Translations under genes and position numbers: made by a program
From: Microbotryum silenes-acaulis
Lineage: Eukaryota; Basidiomycota; Microbotryomycetes; Microbotryales; Microbotryaceae
Reading direction: 5' to 3'
NCBI GenBank assembly: GCA_003665825.1
Contig: QPFY01000016.1
Coordinates: 248,001 to 312,000, forward strand
DNA length: 64,000 nucleotides
The notes under the pieces: model-generated
The model's input: the letters and a program-made list of their open reading frames with translations, nothing else
What the model was told of the DNA's origin: nothing
The model's database searches: none
Shown here: one piece after another, positions 39,272-54,135 of the stretch
Layout of the letters: each line of letters opens with the position of its first letter
Numbering within the stretch: the first letter of the stretch is position 1

Positions 39272-40058
39272 CTGCAGTGACTGGATCAGGTCAAGACGAG
39301 TCGATGAAAGTAGCTTCCTAGAGTCGGCGCACCAGGGGGCGATGATTTGATAGTCAGCGAAGTAAGGTTGGAAGAAGCGATCCGACAACCAAGCTCTTGT
39401 ACTTATATGTCGCATTGGAACGTCAGGATCAATCCGTATAGAGAGTTCTGGAATGGAATGCACTGCAGTCGGTCGTATCAGCTGTGAACAACACATTTCG
39501 GCGGAGACGTGTGGATCAGCTAGGAGGTACAGATGCTATTGATTTAGCCTACTCGGTCTGAATGGGGACGAAAAAAGGGGGCAGCGCCTGCTGCGTAGGT
39601 GTGAGAGGGAGTCGGGACTCGGAGTCTTTCGGCGAACTGGCAACCAGTGCGCAATCGGTGCCTCACGGGGGGACGGACGCCGATAGCCGCGTCGATTCTA
39701 GCCACCAGTGACCAAGCATATGGTTCCCCGACTCGACCTAGGGTTATTGAACTATTCTCAGTACTACCATTCTGTAGAACGAACTGAGTTCCGAACCTCG
39801 GTCCATCATTCCCAGCCCGCCCCCGGCCCGAAGCTGGGTCACGTGCCGGCTCAGCTCGTCTCGCAAGCGCTCGAGCTGCGAGACTCTTTTTCCAGAGTCC
39901 GCTCTCTCTCTCTCTCTTTGCTTTCACTCCGCCATTTAGCCCACTTCGAACCCAATCTCCGGGCCTAGGCCACTTCAACCCCCTTCACCCCCCCACAAAA
40001 AGCGTGATCTATTCCCCTCATCCCAACTCAACACACACCCACACCCACCCACACCTCC
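39272..40058. other. Intergenic, OPI10 to DUF3245 gene
   Basis: About 790 nt. A (CT)n run lies at about 39902-39917 and CA/CCCA-rich DNA near 40030-40055, just before the next start codon. Confidence 0.5.
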
Positions 40059-41337
40059 ATGCCGCCCAAAGCTTCATCATCAACTCTCGCCCCGATCGAC
40101 TCGACGTCCGAACCCGAACCCGAACTAGATCTTATCTCCTTCCAACTCGATCTAGACGAATCCCTAGCCTTTGCTCAAGCTTTAGTTCGATCATGGGTCC
40201 CTTCAAAAGTCGATACCGAATGGGCAATCACCACGAATGATGAGAAGGGAGCGTCGTTCAATTCGTTAGGACATCAGTTGACCACCAATCGTTCGAATAG
40301 GTCGGGGAGGTGAGTGAATTCTCTCTTCCCCTCGCGAAGAGGGGGTTGTTTTACGTTCCTCCTCTTCCTATGATGGGTGTGATTCCATGTGGGTGTGTTC
40401 TTAGATTATTATTATTTTACTTTTTTTTTTTTGGTGGATGGACAGATTAGGTCTCGGTGCTTCGGCGAACTTGTTGAATCAACAACAAGCTCAAGATCAG
40501 AAATTACGGAACCAATTGTTGAGGCATACGCGGACGCATAGTCAACCTCAAAATGACGTCGACGAGAAGGGAATGATGAGGAATCGTAGTGCGGTGGGTA
40601 CGAATGATGAGGACGGGGAAGAGGACGAGGACTCGAGAAGTGCGGCTATTAGATCGAGGGCTTTGACGTCGACCAAAGTGAGCGATCGGAGTACACGCAC
40701 GACCGACAACAAGATCGTTCAAACAACAACAGCATCATTCCCGTCAACGTCAACTACGATCAAACCTTTTCTTACTTCTGGGGCGTCTGCCGAGACAAGC
40801 CCGATTCCTTCGACTTCATTTTACGATAATCATACAACTTCTTCGAACGTTGCTTCTACTTCAGCCCTTACTACGAGTACGACAGCGAGATCAGCTCCAC
40901 CGGATGGGAACGGTGCCAAGTTGACCAAGAATCAGAGGAAGAAGGAGAGGGATCGCGAGAAGGCACGGCTGTTGAAATTGCAGGCGATGAGGGACAGTCA
41001 AAGAGCCGAGGAAGAAGAAGGCATTGAGAAGAAGAGAAGGATTGGGGACGTCGAAGATGCAACGGAGGAGGGCATCGCGGAGGGGAAGAAGAAGACCAAG
41101 GTGGAGAGGCCATCCCCGGTGAAGAATGGGAAGGGCCCCGAGGGAGATGAGGAAAGCTCGAGTGAGGGCGAAGAAGACGACGATGACGACGACGAAGGGC
41201 CGTTTGGAAACGGTAAAGGATCAACTAATGGAGGGACAAAAAACAAGAAGAAGAAGAAGCAACGTCGAAAGAAGAAGACGGGCGGACCGAGTCCCTCCTC
41301 CAAAAAGAGAGAAGGAATGTTGAATCTTGGAAAGTGA
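40059..41337 (+). CDS. DUF3245-like conserved fungal protein
   Basis: Two exons (40059-40309, 40446-41337) give 380 residues. The N-terminus has the conserved pair of segments FAQALVRSWVPSK and GR-LGLGAS (the latter across the intron) that I associate with the fungal DUF3245 family. The rest is low-complexity: Ser/Thr-rich, then a basic block KLTKNQRKKERDREKARLLK, a long acidic stretch (EGEEDDDDDDEG) and a Lys-rich tail (KNKKKKKQRRKKK). This looks nuclear or nucleolar. Function is not known to me. Confidence 0.75.
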
Positions 41338-41841
41338 GGGAGGGTTAAGGGTAATCTGGGCCGCGTATCTGTCGACATCTCCTGTAGTCTAGAAGGCGGA
41401 GGTCCTCTGTCACCCCAGAAGGAGCCACAAAGATGAATGCCACCAAGGGAGTCGTCATCATACGGCCCGTGCGGTCATCTCTTTCCCCCACACGCCTCCG
41501 AAGCGGAAACGGGGGGCAGATGAGAATGACTGGCAGTTGAATCTTCGTCGATCGTTCAAAGATGGGAGGACTCGGAAGTAGGGGTCCAAAGTGTGGGAGG
41601 AAGCGGTGGGGCCACTTGCACTTTGAAACCTTGGGGCTCACCCGGTGAAGGGTGGGGAGTCTGATCGACGTGTGAGGATGTGGGGGGAAAAGGGAGGGAG
41701 GGGGGTTTCGAGCAAGAACGAAGACTTTTGGTGTCTATGTTACCCTGACCGTCTAGTCCTCTCCTCTCCAAGGCGCGCGAGTCGTCCAAGTGATACAACA
41801 TGAGCAATCTTGCATTTATACGACCGTACCTACTCAACTCG
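41338..41841. other. Convergent 3' regions, DUF3245 gene / TCA17
   Basis: No gene or structured feature seen. Confidence 0.45.
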
Positions 41842-42615
41842 TTACCGTGCTGCTGCTTCGTCCTGTGCGTGTTCCTGTCCCTGTCCCTGTCCGGCGATCA
41901 GGTCGATCATTGTCTTGAACTTGCGACTTTGTATCGGTGGTGCGAGTTGATTAAAGTTTTCGGTCTCGCACGGATTGAAGGGGTTGGACAGGTATGCGAT
42001 GTAGGTGTTGTGAATTGCTCGGAAGATCTGGAGGAGGGAAAATTTTCGTTTTCGTTTGGGGAAGAGGAGAGGGCCTGCGTGAGGCTCATCTCGACGAATA
42101 GAGACAAGTCAAGACGGACTGACGGTCTTGACATCGATGTCTCTTACGACCGCATCGGCCATCGCGAGGATGAGAACGAATTTGACGCGAGTGTTGGTTT
42201 GGTAGCCGTAGCTGAGGAGAGTGACCCAGGTTCAGCAAGTGAGGCCGAAACAGTAAGATGAAGACCTACACGGCGTAGTCTTCCATCGTGTACAGTAGAC
42301 CAAGGTAGCAGTCGACCGTCTTGGCCGCGGGAGATTCTACGTGAGAGAGTGAGGGTTGCCTCTTCAGCCGTGTTGGGTAGACGCCTTGCGCGCCAAGACG
42401 ACGATGAACGCACCTCTTTCCTCGAAAAAGTCCAGCGAGGTATGGGCGGCGTACTGCCACTTGAGGTGGTGATGCTGGTGCTGGTGTCGGTGTTGGACGG
42501 CTGTGTGGTCGGACGGGGGGGAGTAGGAGCGCAGCAGCAATGGGTTGCCGTGCTTGCCGAGGATCGCGATCGACAGGATCCGCAGCGAGGTCGGTGATGC
42601 TGTTGGTGTTGTCAT
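41842..42615 (-). CDS. TCA17: TRAPP subunit TRAPPC2L/Tca17
   Basis: Four exons (42615-42414, 42336-42270, 42211-42124, 42027-41842) give 180 residues. This is a sedlin/longin-fold subunit of the TRAPP complexes that activate Ypt1/Ypt31 at the Golgi. Landmarks: LRILSIAILGKHGNPLLLRS, WQYAAHTSLDFFEER, CYLGLLYTMEDYAV-YGYQTN, RVKFVLILA, IFRAIHNTYIAYLSNPFNP and QSRKFKTMIDLI. A His/Gln repeat (HQHQHHH) lies in the first loop and a GQGQGQ tail at the end. It is divergent from VIP1. Confidence 0.92.
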
Positions 42616-43084
42616 TTTTGGGTGGTCGGAGGTCGGAGGTCGGGCCGGGTGTATGTATGGCTCCTGGGGGTGGAATGCCACAGCGGACGAGGGCAGAGAC
42701 CGCGGGGCGCAAAGGAGACTTGTCGCTCCAATTGCGGATTAGAAATCGGATCTAATCGCGAGACGACCAAGGCGCTTACGGCGGCCGGTTTCCGCTTGGA
42801 GCTCACGCCTTCGTCTCGAGTGCATCCCTTATTAACGAGGCCGGGGTGGCGTACATCTCGTGTAGCACCCAACACTGTACTCTGACTGTATCCGCGCTAC
42901 TGCCCTGACGCTCTCGGTGTCCCCGCACTCTCCATTCCCCTCCACTCCTCCCCTCGGACGCTCACTCGTCTCGCACGTGCGACCCAACAATTCGGCCCCT
43001 CACTAGTTCACTAGTAGCCTCACTACTAGCCACGCTGGCCGCTCTATAAGCCTCACTTGCAGCGGTCGCAGCCTGTGCGCAGCC
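42616..43084. other. Bidirectional promoter, TCA17 / VIP1
   Basis: About 470 nt between divergent starts, with a CACTAGT direct repeat near 43000-43030 and a TATA-like element at 43043. Confidence 0.5.
43043..43049 (+). promoter_or_regulatory. TATA-like element upstream of VIP1
   Basis: CTATAAG, 36 nt before the VIP1 start codon. Position and sequence fit a core promoter, but the distance to a transcription start is not known. Confidence 0.35.
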
Positions 43085-46000
43085 ATGGCCAGCTCGACGC
43101 CGACGAGCCCGACCGTCGCACCGACTCGGTCCTTCAGCGGCAATGCACCATCCACTCCCAACCCATCGTCACCCGCCACCTCGACTCCCCCCACCACCTC
43201 AGCTTTGAGCGAACCGTTGATCCGACTCGGTACGTTCAATCCGACCCCGCTCGTTCAGCTCACCTGTTCCTCGGCCAACTCTTGATATTCTCTTCTTCTA
43301 CAACAGGCGTAGCAGCCATGGATCGCAAGGCTCGTTCGAGGCCGATGCGCAACATCCTCTCTCGTCTGCTCGCGACCCAGCGCTTCGAGATCACCGTCTT
43401 TGGCGATAAAGTCATCCTCGATGAAGGTACGTCAGCATAGTATCCATCCCCCACCTCTGCAAAGCCGGTTCCGATGAAAAATCTTTTTATCATCAAACCA
43501 CAGCCATCGAGAATTGGCCCGTGTGCGATTTTTTGATCTCCTTCTTCAGCGAAGGGTTCCCGATCGATAAAGCCAGCAAGTTTCTTTCCTCCCTCCTCCG
43601 ATTCCCGATTCCGATTCCGATCCCCGAACTTTCCTCTCGAGCTGATTTTCGCCCTACTTTTCAAAAAACCGCGCAGTTGGATACGTTGAACTACGTAAAC
43701 CCGTCTGCGTTAACGATCTCCCACTTCAAAAAGTGTTCTGGGACCGTCGGGTCGTCCTACAGATCTTGGACCGTATCGGCGTTCCGACCCCGAAACGACT
43801 CGAGTGCAACCGCGACGGAGGACCCCAATTGGACCGGTCGATCGCCGATACGATTCAACAAAACATCGGCGTACGCGTCGACAAGCCGCGGCCCAAGAGT
43901 GAGGTCTTCATGAAGGACGACGACACGATCGTCGTTGATGGCAAGACGATGTCCAAACCGTTTGTCGAAAAACCCGTCAGTGGCGAGGACCACAACGTCA
44001 ACATCTACTTTGCCAAGAAGAAGGGAGGAGGAGCGAGGAGGTTATTCAGAAAGGCAAGTCGAGATCGGTATAGAAGTAGCTGATCCCGCTCGTGCGTAGA
44101 CGATGCTGATCACTTTGCACGTGCTTTGCTCACAGGTCGGTAACCAATCCTCGGCGTTTGAACCGACCTTGACCCAAGTACGCATGGACGGTTCCTACGT
44201 CTACGAGCAATTCGTCGACGTCGAGAACGCCGAAGACATCAAAGTCTACACCCTCGGACCGAACTTTGTCCATGCCGAAACGCGCAAATCGCCCGTCGTC
44301 GATGGAGTCGTCAGACGCAACCCCGAGGGCAAGGAGATCCGCTTCATTTGTCAATTGACCGACGCGGAGAAGAAGATGGCGAGGGACATCTCGGTCGCGT
44401 TCAAGCAGAACATTTGTGGATTCGACTTGTTGAGGGCAGGTGGTAAGAGCTACGTCATCGACGTCAATGGCTGGAGTTTCGTCAAAGGCAACGACTTTTA
44501 CTAGTGAGCCTCAAGTCTGTCTACTCTTTCTACGAAGAGCCCCAAGACGATGTGCTAATCGAGCCGCGGTGGACTCGACCCTCTTCACCAGCGACAAGTG
44601 CGCCGAGATCCTTTCCAAGTTCTGCGAACGCAAGATGCCTTCCGTATCCAAATCCTTCACGACGGGAACCGAAACCCCGCGCGAAAAGTCGTGGGTGCTC
44701 AAATCGACGATCTGCGTCGGACGTCACGGCGACCGTACGCCCAAGTGCAAGCTCAAGTTCACCTTCAAGGGTTCGAACCCTTGGACCCAACCCTTCATCA
44801 CCTTGTTGCAAGGTCGAACGAACGAGATCATCCTTCGCGAACCGGATCAATTGCAATACATTGCTGATGCGGCCGAGGAGGCGAGTGGTCTCGAAGGCGC
44901 GGATAAGGAACAGCTCGAGCAGTTGAGGAAGATCATTGAAAAGAAGAAGAATACGAATGGGACCAAGGCGCAGTTGAAACCGGCTTTCAAGGACGATGGC
45001 ACGTGCGAGAAGGTCGCCGTGGTCGTCAAATGGGGCGGAGAAGTGAGTAAGCGCATGATGCGTCACCCACCCTGATGACCGGGGGTTCTGACCAGCAATT
45101 CTTGGTCTTATCAGTTCACTCATGCTGCTCGTTACCAAGCGAGGGACATCGCCGAGAACATGCGCAAAGGTGAGCGGCCTAGATCAAATGTTCGTCATAC
45201 CGCGCGCGGTCCAGCTGAGCCACGTTTACTGTGCAGACTTTTTGATTATGAACAAGTCCTTGTTCGATCACACCAACGTTTACAGTAGTTCTGAGTGAGC
45301 TGCATTCTCGCAAGTCGGTGCATGGACTCGTCTGACGGAGTCTCTCTCATTTGAGCTTTCCCACAGACGTCGGGTGGTGGCGACCGCAGAGATTTTTACT
45401 ACGTAAGTACATGCTCTTCGATGATCGGGGTGATGGTCGGGGTAACACTCACCGTATGAATTGTATTCGATGTGTTATCACAGTGCTTTCATGGACGACA
45501 AGGAAGCTACACCCGATACCCAACGTCTCATCATCCGCAAGGATCTCTTGGACGACTCGAATGCTGCCAAGGACGAGGTGAGACAGCATATCAGACTTGG
45601 TTCTTGAATGCGTACTGAAGGCTGTTACATGGCTTTCTAATGCAGATGGAGAAGGTCAAGAAACGCCTCAAGATCTTGTGCCGTCCTGGAGCTCAGGCGA
45701 GGCCCGAGTTCGCTTGGCCCTTGGCTGATCAGACCCCGTTCGAGGTGAGTCCAAGTATATGCATGGAGTCTGAATGCGCGCCCAATGCTCACTCTTCGTA
45801 TGTGTTACTGTTACCAGGTGGTCAAGGAAACAATCGAGCTGATGCGCCATCATCGGGCGGTCATGCATCGCAACTGGGAATCGTTGGCGGTCGAGAAGAT
45901 TCAGATCCGCTGGTGCTGCGGAGAGTACCCATACTTGTTCCGAGGTGAGTCATGCAAACCGATTCATAACTATCCCCGATGTCGCTTACTCATTCACTTC

Positions 46001-47165
46001 ATCGAGGTAATTCACAGAGCGATGGGAAGCCCTCTTCGCCGACTGGTGCGACGTCGAGCTAGAGAAGTTTGACCCTTCGCGCGTATCGGAACTATACGAC
46101 TCGCTCAAATACGACGCCTTGCACAACCGCGTCTTCCTCGAGACCATCTTCGGCAACGGCTCAACCCCACGCGCTTCTTCCCTCTCGCTCGATTCCCGCT
46201 CCTCGGAGAAGGAAGACCAATCCGGTCCTCCGAAGAAGTTGAGGGAATTGTACAAACGCGCCAAGTTGTTGTTCGACCTGATCGCGCCGCAGGAGTACGG
46301 TATCGAGAAGAGTGAGAAGGAGGAGATCGGCCTCTTGACGAGTTTGCCGCTGCTGGAACAGTTGATCAAGAACCTCAAGTCCGCGAGAGAGGAAACGCAC
46401 GCTTCGGCCAATTTTTACTTTACAAAGGAGTCACACATGTGAGTATTTGGCAAAAATGGACATGTGTGCTGTGTAAGGATATCTCTCGGTACTGATAATG
46501 TGTATGGGTGCGCTCTGGTCATTGCAGCCACACGCTGGTCAACTTGGTCACGCTTTCCGAGCTACCCATCGTGATGCCTCAAGTACCCGAACTGGATTAC
46601 ATGTCGTATATTGCGTACGTACCTTCACAATCCACAACACCGAATTCCCCCAACTGACCGCCTCTTTACTTGTCTTCCCTACAGCTTCGAAGTGTACGAA
46701 CGTACGAAAGGTCAAACGAAAGAACTCTCCGTACGAGTGTCCCTATCCGAAGGCGCGCATTCGGCCGTACTCGACGCAAGCCTGGACGCCAAACATGCAC
46801 TCCAAGTCCAACCCCGAAGGGCCTTGACGGATTATTTGGATTTGGACGTCGCGATCGAGACGTTGGGTAGACATTCGGCCAAGGCGGAGGCGAAACAGAT
46901 TAAGAAATCGACGACCAAGTTGGAGGGGTCAGTAGTGCCCCAAAACAAGGGGGTCCTCATTCTTGGAGCGAGAGTAGGAAAGGGGAAGGGAGAACTGATG
47001 ATGCGCTCTTCTTCTTTTTTTTTTTTTTGGTGCCTGCACAGCTTGTTGCCCATCGAAGGTGACGAGATCTTCAAAGGCGCTCAACGCCAATTGGAGGAGA
47101 TTCGCGAGTTCAAGCCCAATCGACCGGGATCGCTGTATAGCGCCGGGTCCGAGAGGGGCGAGTAG
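43085..47165 (+). CDS. VIP1: Inositol pyrophosphate kinase/phosphatase (Vip1/Asp1, PPIP5K)
   Basis: Sixteen exons: 43085-43229, 43307-43426, 43504-43575, 43677-44053, 44136-44503, 44592-45042, 45115-45169, 45237-45294, 45367-45402, 45484-45577, 45646-45744, 45818-45944, 46018-46438, 46528-46614, 46685-46927 and 47042-47165. They give 958 residues, the family's usual size. After a Ser/Thr/Pro-rich N-terminus comes the ATP-grasp kinase ([85 protein letters not shown]). The histidine acid phosphatase domain follows ([13 protein letters not shown] at about 405; [31 protein letters not shown]). It makes and removes 1-position inositol pyrophosphates that tune phosphate sensing. Introns after exons 3 and 4 use GCAAGT donors (GC-AG). 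Confidence 0.97.
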
Positions 47166-47275
47166 AGTTATCGCTTATTGGTTACTTGAATAGAAGCACT
47201 GGTCATACATTGGGATATGACAAATACTGCAACGGAAATACAGAGTTACTACTGGCATGTCTATGGAGTCGAGGA

Positions 47276-48761
<1,486 letters not shown>

Positions 48762-49417
48762 GCTGTCGAGGGTGGGCGGAGGAAAGAAGGGTAACAAGAT
48801 TTGAGGAATCAAATTCCGCAGACGAAGCGAAAGTTTGCGATCAGTACAGAGGCTGAGACGGAACCCTCGGACTCTGGATTTGCGCGATTGAATTCGTTGC
48901 GAACCGGGGATCCTCGCACGGACCAGGTGTCTTGCGCGCACGGACCAGCCTTCGGACCAGCATTCGGCTCGTCGATGGATCTAGTATTGCCCGCGGCTTT
49001 TGTCCTGAATCCCGATCAATGGGGTTCAGCAGGTGTGGAGCCTTCTTTAGACACTAGGCCGTCCCGAAAATGGACCAATTTCAATGTCAAAGCTCTGGTT
49101 GGGGGGCAGCTTGGTACGGGTGAACGCAGCGTACACTGACTGCAGTGTCGCGAGTCGGTTTGACTCGGTCGCTCGGTCGCTTGTCGCCGTCGTCGACCGT
49201 CGCCTTTACGCGTCGATCGCGCCTCGCCTTCTCGCGCTCGAGCCCGTCATGACAGGTTGTGACTGCCGCGCCAAGCTCTCGTTCAAGCTCGGTCCCAGTC
49301 AAGCTCTTGTCGTTGCCCCCTGTTGCCCCTCTTTGCACCGCATTCGCACGCCATCGCTTACGCCCAGTCCACTCCTTCCCCTTCTCTTTCCTCTCCGTTG
49401 CTCTGTCCAAGGCAGCC
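48762..49417. other. Bidirectional promoter, DYS1 / permease
   Basis: About 650 nt. An imperfect direct repeat (CGCACGGACCAG and similar) lies near 48910-48965. No gene. Confidence 0.45.
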
Positions 49418-51328
49418 ATGAAGGATATCGAGGCCCCGCCCTCGCCGAGCAAGCTGGAATCAAGCGCGAGCTCCACGTACCCTGCTTCGCCCGTGGCGTC
49501 GCTGCACAAGGGCAACGACGACGACCACCACCAGCAGCCTACGTCTACGTTCGGCAAGCTGTGGCGTAGGATCAACGATGACCTCGCGATCGAGTCCCAC
49601 GGTGTCGCACCTTTGACCGAGGAACAACGCGCCGACTCCAACTTTCTCGACTCATTCACCATGTGGTGAGTTGACGCTTGGAATCTACTCGATTTCGCAG
49701 AGGATCGTCGCGGTGGGGTGTGTCGCGGGCGCTCTCCGCCGCTGCCACCGGACTTTGCCGAGTTCTCGCGGACTGTCTCCGGCGTTACCGTATACTGATA
49801 CACACACCGTCCACTCTCACCAAAAATAGGCTTACGATGAATGCTACTATCGCGTGCTTCTCTACCGGAACACTGGGGCCCCTTCTGTTTGGATTCTCGA
49901 TGAAGGTACGGGGATTCTCCCGGTCGGTCCGACAATTTAGACATTCGGGCATGCGAGCTAAAATCAGTGTTTGGCATCTCCTATCTATATGCAGAACTCG
50001 TTCCTTGTTATTGTGTTCTTCAATATCTTCTCATGTGCGGTGCCGTCCTATTTCGCCGTGTTCGGGCCAAGGTGAGCTTGCGATGCTGTTGCCACCGGTC
50101 CTCGTATCGGTCACCCCTCGTCCCCGGCGCTGACCAGAGATTCTGCCTTGTGTCCAGGCTCGGCATGAGGCAGATGGCTGTCGCCCGCTACTCCTACGGC
50201 TGGCTAGGCGCCACCGTACCTGCCGCCTTCAACCTCATCTCCTTCATCGGCTTCAACGCGCTCAACGCCCTTCTCGGAGGTCAGGTGCTCGCGAGCGTCA
50301 ACCCCGGCACCGTATCGACCCGCGTCGGCATCGTCATCATCGCCGCCATCTCGCTCGTGCTCTCCTTCTGCGGGTACAGGGTCTTGCACGTCTTCGAGCG
50401 ATGGGTGTGGGCACCCGTGCTGCTCGCGTTTATCCTGCTCGCTGGGTTCGGAGGTCGACACCTCGGCGCCGCGACCTCCTATCTCGCCGATGTTCCTGCT
50501 ACCGCCGGCACGATCCTCTCCTTCTCCTCCATAATTGTCGGATTCTCTCTTTCTTGGTGCGGCTGTGCGGCCGACTTCAACACGTATCAACGTTCGACAG
50601 TCTCCAGCACCAAAGTCTTCTTCTACACCTTCGTCGGCCTGTACCTGCCCTGCGCCTTGCTGCAGATGATGGGTGCCGCCTTTTCTGCCGCCGCTCTATC
50701 GGGGCTCGTCACAACATGGGAGGATGCACTCGTTACAGGCAGCACAGGCGGTCTGGTTGTCGTTGCACTTGAACCGCTTCGCGGCTTTGGCAAGGTCTTG
50801 CTCGTCTTCTTCGCGCTCGGCATGATCACCAACATCGCACCCACCTGCTATGCCTTTTCGCTCTCGATGCAAATCGTCTTCCCCTTCCTGTCCAAATTTC
50901 CCCGCTTCCTTTTCCCGATCGTAGCCACAGCGATCTACCTCCCTATCGCCATCGTCGCAGCAGACCACTTTGCTGCCGCTCTGTCCAACTTCCTCGGTCT
51001 GCTCGGGTACTGGGCCGCCATCTTTGCTACCATCTTCGTGATCGAGCACTGGTACTTCCGCAAAGGTCGTTTCGCATCTTACGACATTTCGGACTGGGAC
51101 TCGCGCTCTCTCTTGCCGCCTGGGATCGCGGCGATCGTGTCGTCGTTGGTCGGCGCCGCGCTCGTCGTCGTCTCGATGGACCAAGTGTGGTGGAGGGGTC
51201 CGATCGCGGTCAAGATCGCTGGAAATTCCGCGTACGGAGGTGATGTCGGCTTGTGGTTGGGTGCACTGGCAGCGGCGATCGTGTATATACCTTTGAGGAC
51301 GCTCGAGAGGTCCCACTTCAAGCGCTAG
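49418..51328 (+). CDS. FCY2: Purine-cytosine permease (NCS1 family)
   Basis: Four exons (49418-49665, 49830-49905, 49995-50071, 50158-51328) give 523 residues. After an 80-residue cytosolic N-terminus, about twelve hydrophobic segments follow. NCS1/Fcy2 landmarks are SHGVAPLTEEQR, ATIACFSTGTLGPLLFGFS, RYSYGWLGATVPAAFNLISF, GFSLSWCGCAADFNTYQ and EHWYFRKG near the C-terminus. It is expected to import adenine, guanine, hypoxanthine and cytosine across the plasma membrane with protons. Substrate range cannot be told from sequence. Confidence 0.94.
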
Positions 51329-54135
51329 TACATATCGCCATCCTTTTCGTTGCATCTGCGCTTCGTCAACGGGCGTGGAAAACCACTTTCTCTTCGGTCG
51401 GATCGACGGCTTCGGTCACTGTTGATTCTTGTACTTAGTTTTATTGAACGTAGTTCAGCAGTATGTGAAGTCTTGATGAAGAATACTGTGCAGCATATCA
51501 ACTCGCAAATAAAATCGACACGGCTTGCTGTATGCGATCGCGACGGCGGCGCCGCGTGGATGCTGTCACAGTCACCCGCGGCGCGAGGCGAGGATAGCTC
51601 GGAGGCACCGCCCGTGATTGAAGCACGCTGCACTACGTTGCAAATCGAGCGAGGCAAAAAGTGAGGAAAGTCCATCCCAGCGAGATAATTTTACTTGGCA
51701 AAACCTAACTAGCTGCTTGCGTGGCCAATGAAGCGGCGGTTCCTGTAGGTCGCCTGACGTTGATCATGATCGACACGTGAAACGCCGCAGTTTGGCGCCC
51801 GCACAGGCCTGGACAATGTCTCGACCCCGGACGCCGACACTGAGCTCGATTGCGCGCACGTCACACCCAGGATCACCGAGGTACTTCGGCTTACGTGAAG
51901 GCATGCACGCACAGGGCATGGAAGCTTGTCCTCGAGTAGGTAGTCGTGATTTTCGTGCTCGCACAATTCCTCCCCATCAATGGTAAGCGTTGTCTGGAGA
52001 ATTGTTGGTCACTCGCTCTTTTCGAGGAATTTTTTTACTTCGCCCGGGTATGCTGCGCCATAGCATGATGCCTCGTGAAGGTCTTGGGTCCGTTTAGGTG
52101 CACGATCCTCACGTCAACATGGACCTCGCCCTCTTGGTCACCCTTCAAACAAACCCAGACATCGACTCAAACCCGCGTCTCAGTCATAGAGGTCCGAAGG
52201 AGCACCGTTTTGCCGCTTCTGCGAATCTAAGACACGGGTTCCGCATCGGCTTATCCTCCAGCGCAGCCGACAGACGGTGCGCGTCGCATACTTGAATGAG
52301 TTGGTAGGCATTTTATAAGGCCAACTTGGTTTATTGATGTCTGAGACGACTCGTTTCGTTTCAATTACTTTCTCGGCTGTTTCGTCGGGATCGTAGTGTC
52401 TCTGGTTGACCCTGCAAAAGGGCGCGCGCGCAGCCTGGTGCCGGCTGGGTCTTCCTGCACTGCCGAGACATGCTCAAGGTGAGCGAGGTGAAACCTCTCT
52501 TGGAGGGGGCGAGATCATTGCCTTGGCGAATGCTCGGTCTCGGATCAGATTACAGGGGGCTCAAGCTCCCCACGCAATGTTGCATGCATGCACTGCGTCA
52601 ACTTTTCGACTAGCACTAGCCAATGCTCCTCACGGTCCCCATTCGTAAAGGCTGGGCCTTTTTCCCAAGACTAAAAGTTCGCCTACATCTTCTCGTTTAC
52701 AAACCTTTGTAGGACAAAACGACCACAGAGTGGTAACCTAGCCAGAAGTGGTCAGAAGTTCAGAAGACGCTTCCAATTTTGCGTACGGTCGGAGCCGTGG
52801 ACCGTGAGCTATTCTCGAACTCCCCAAGCGCAGTGACAGCCATGTTAATCCCGGCTCCTGAGTCGGCTCTGCCTCCTCACATTCCCAATCGGGCAACTGC
52901 TAGCCGGCTGCCGCTGACGGCGATATCTACGGCGCGGGATGGCGGCTCACAGTAGTGAAAGGAAGCTGAAATTATTTCTTTGGTGCATCTGAGATAGTAA
53001 GTATTAGTATTGAGTATAGGCTATATGCGCCAGGGTTGGAATTTGTCATACAGCGCCGCTTTATTCCACCGATTGTGCCATCCCGCTCAGCCAGCCCACT
53101 CGATTTCAGTCTCTAAAAATCAGAAGCTAGCTCTGAGGCAGTGTCAAATCAAGTGGTAAATATATCAGGCATGTGAATGAACGGTAAATCTAGTTGTACA
53201 GCCGGAAAGGAAATTCCGGGCCCTCCCTGAACATACACTTATGAGTATGTAGAGCGACGCCGATCGCTCGTAATATAGCTCCTGAGACTCGAAACGGATG
53301 CGAGGCATTCCGGCTTTTGGTAGATTGTAAAGCGACGAGTAAGTAGGGAGTAGAGGAGGTGGGTACACATTAATGTCTACTTCGAGTTCCATGAGGGCAA
53401 TCCCAGCCAGGAAAACTGGCGCGAGCTGAACGTGGTTATGAAAAGGCGAGGAAACGTCTGGCCGTTGGGGGGACCGGCCGAGGATGGATGCATAATCTTC
53501 GGCACAGGAATAGCACGTACTGATCAAGCCCGACACTTGCCTCTCCCTACCTAGCGCTAAATAAACTCACCCATCACCCCGTACGATTAAAGCCTGTCGG
53601 CGCTGTCCCCAGGTTTGTAAAGCCAATGTTGGACGGTTCCAGCGGAACCCTAAAGTGAACGCGGTCGAGGCGGGACGGATCGTTCCCAATCCGGACAAGA
53701 TGGGGGCGCGTCGCGTACAGGCAGGCGCACAGGCAGGCGCATAGGCAGGCGCACGCAGCTGCGGCCGAGGGCAAACAATGTCTCAGCCACCCGCCGGCCG
53801 CAGAGTGCGCGCCAATCGAGTCGGACTCCAGAGACCGAGAGCTCCTTACGCGGGGCCGATGCGTTTTCCACATGATGTGCTGGGCGGGGTGCTTCTCTTT
53901 CGCACCTCCCCCATTTCTCGACCTTTCGTGAAGGATCATACCACCACAACGCTTCTCCATCCTACCATCATCACCAACCGATTAAACCTGTCCCGAGTGG
54001 AACGGGCCTCACGCGGACACAGACCCACGGCGCCTTGATCCGACTCGGAACAGATCTTTGAGCAAGCCGAGACACCTCCTTTTTCTCTTTGAGGTCGTAA
54101 CGCTTCTGGCCTTTTGGTCACCATCTTCTGTCGAC
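51329..54135. other. 2.8-kb gene-poor region
   Basis: No exon chain or family motif found on either strand. The longest frame (minus, 53165-53536) has no recognisable features. A 12-bp tandem repeat lies at about 53718-53754. Confidence 0.45.
53718..53754 (+). repeat. 12-bp tandem repeat, three copies
   Basis: Three near-identical copies of AGGCAGGCGCAC, about 400 nt upstream of the membrane protein start. Confidence 0.85.

Noticed and set aside
53165..53536. 123-residue minus-strand frame in the gene-poor region
   Set aside because: No start context, introns or family motifs; composition like non-coding DNA.
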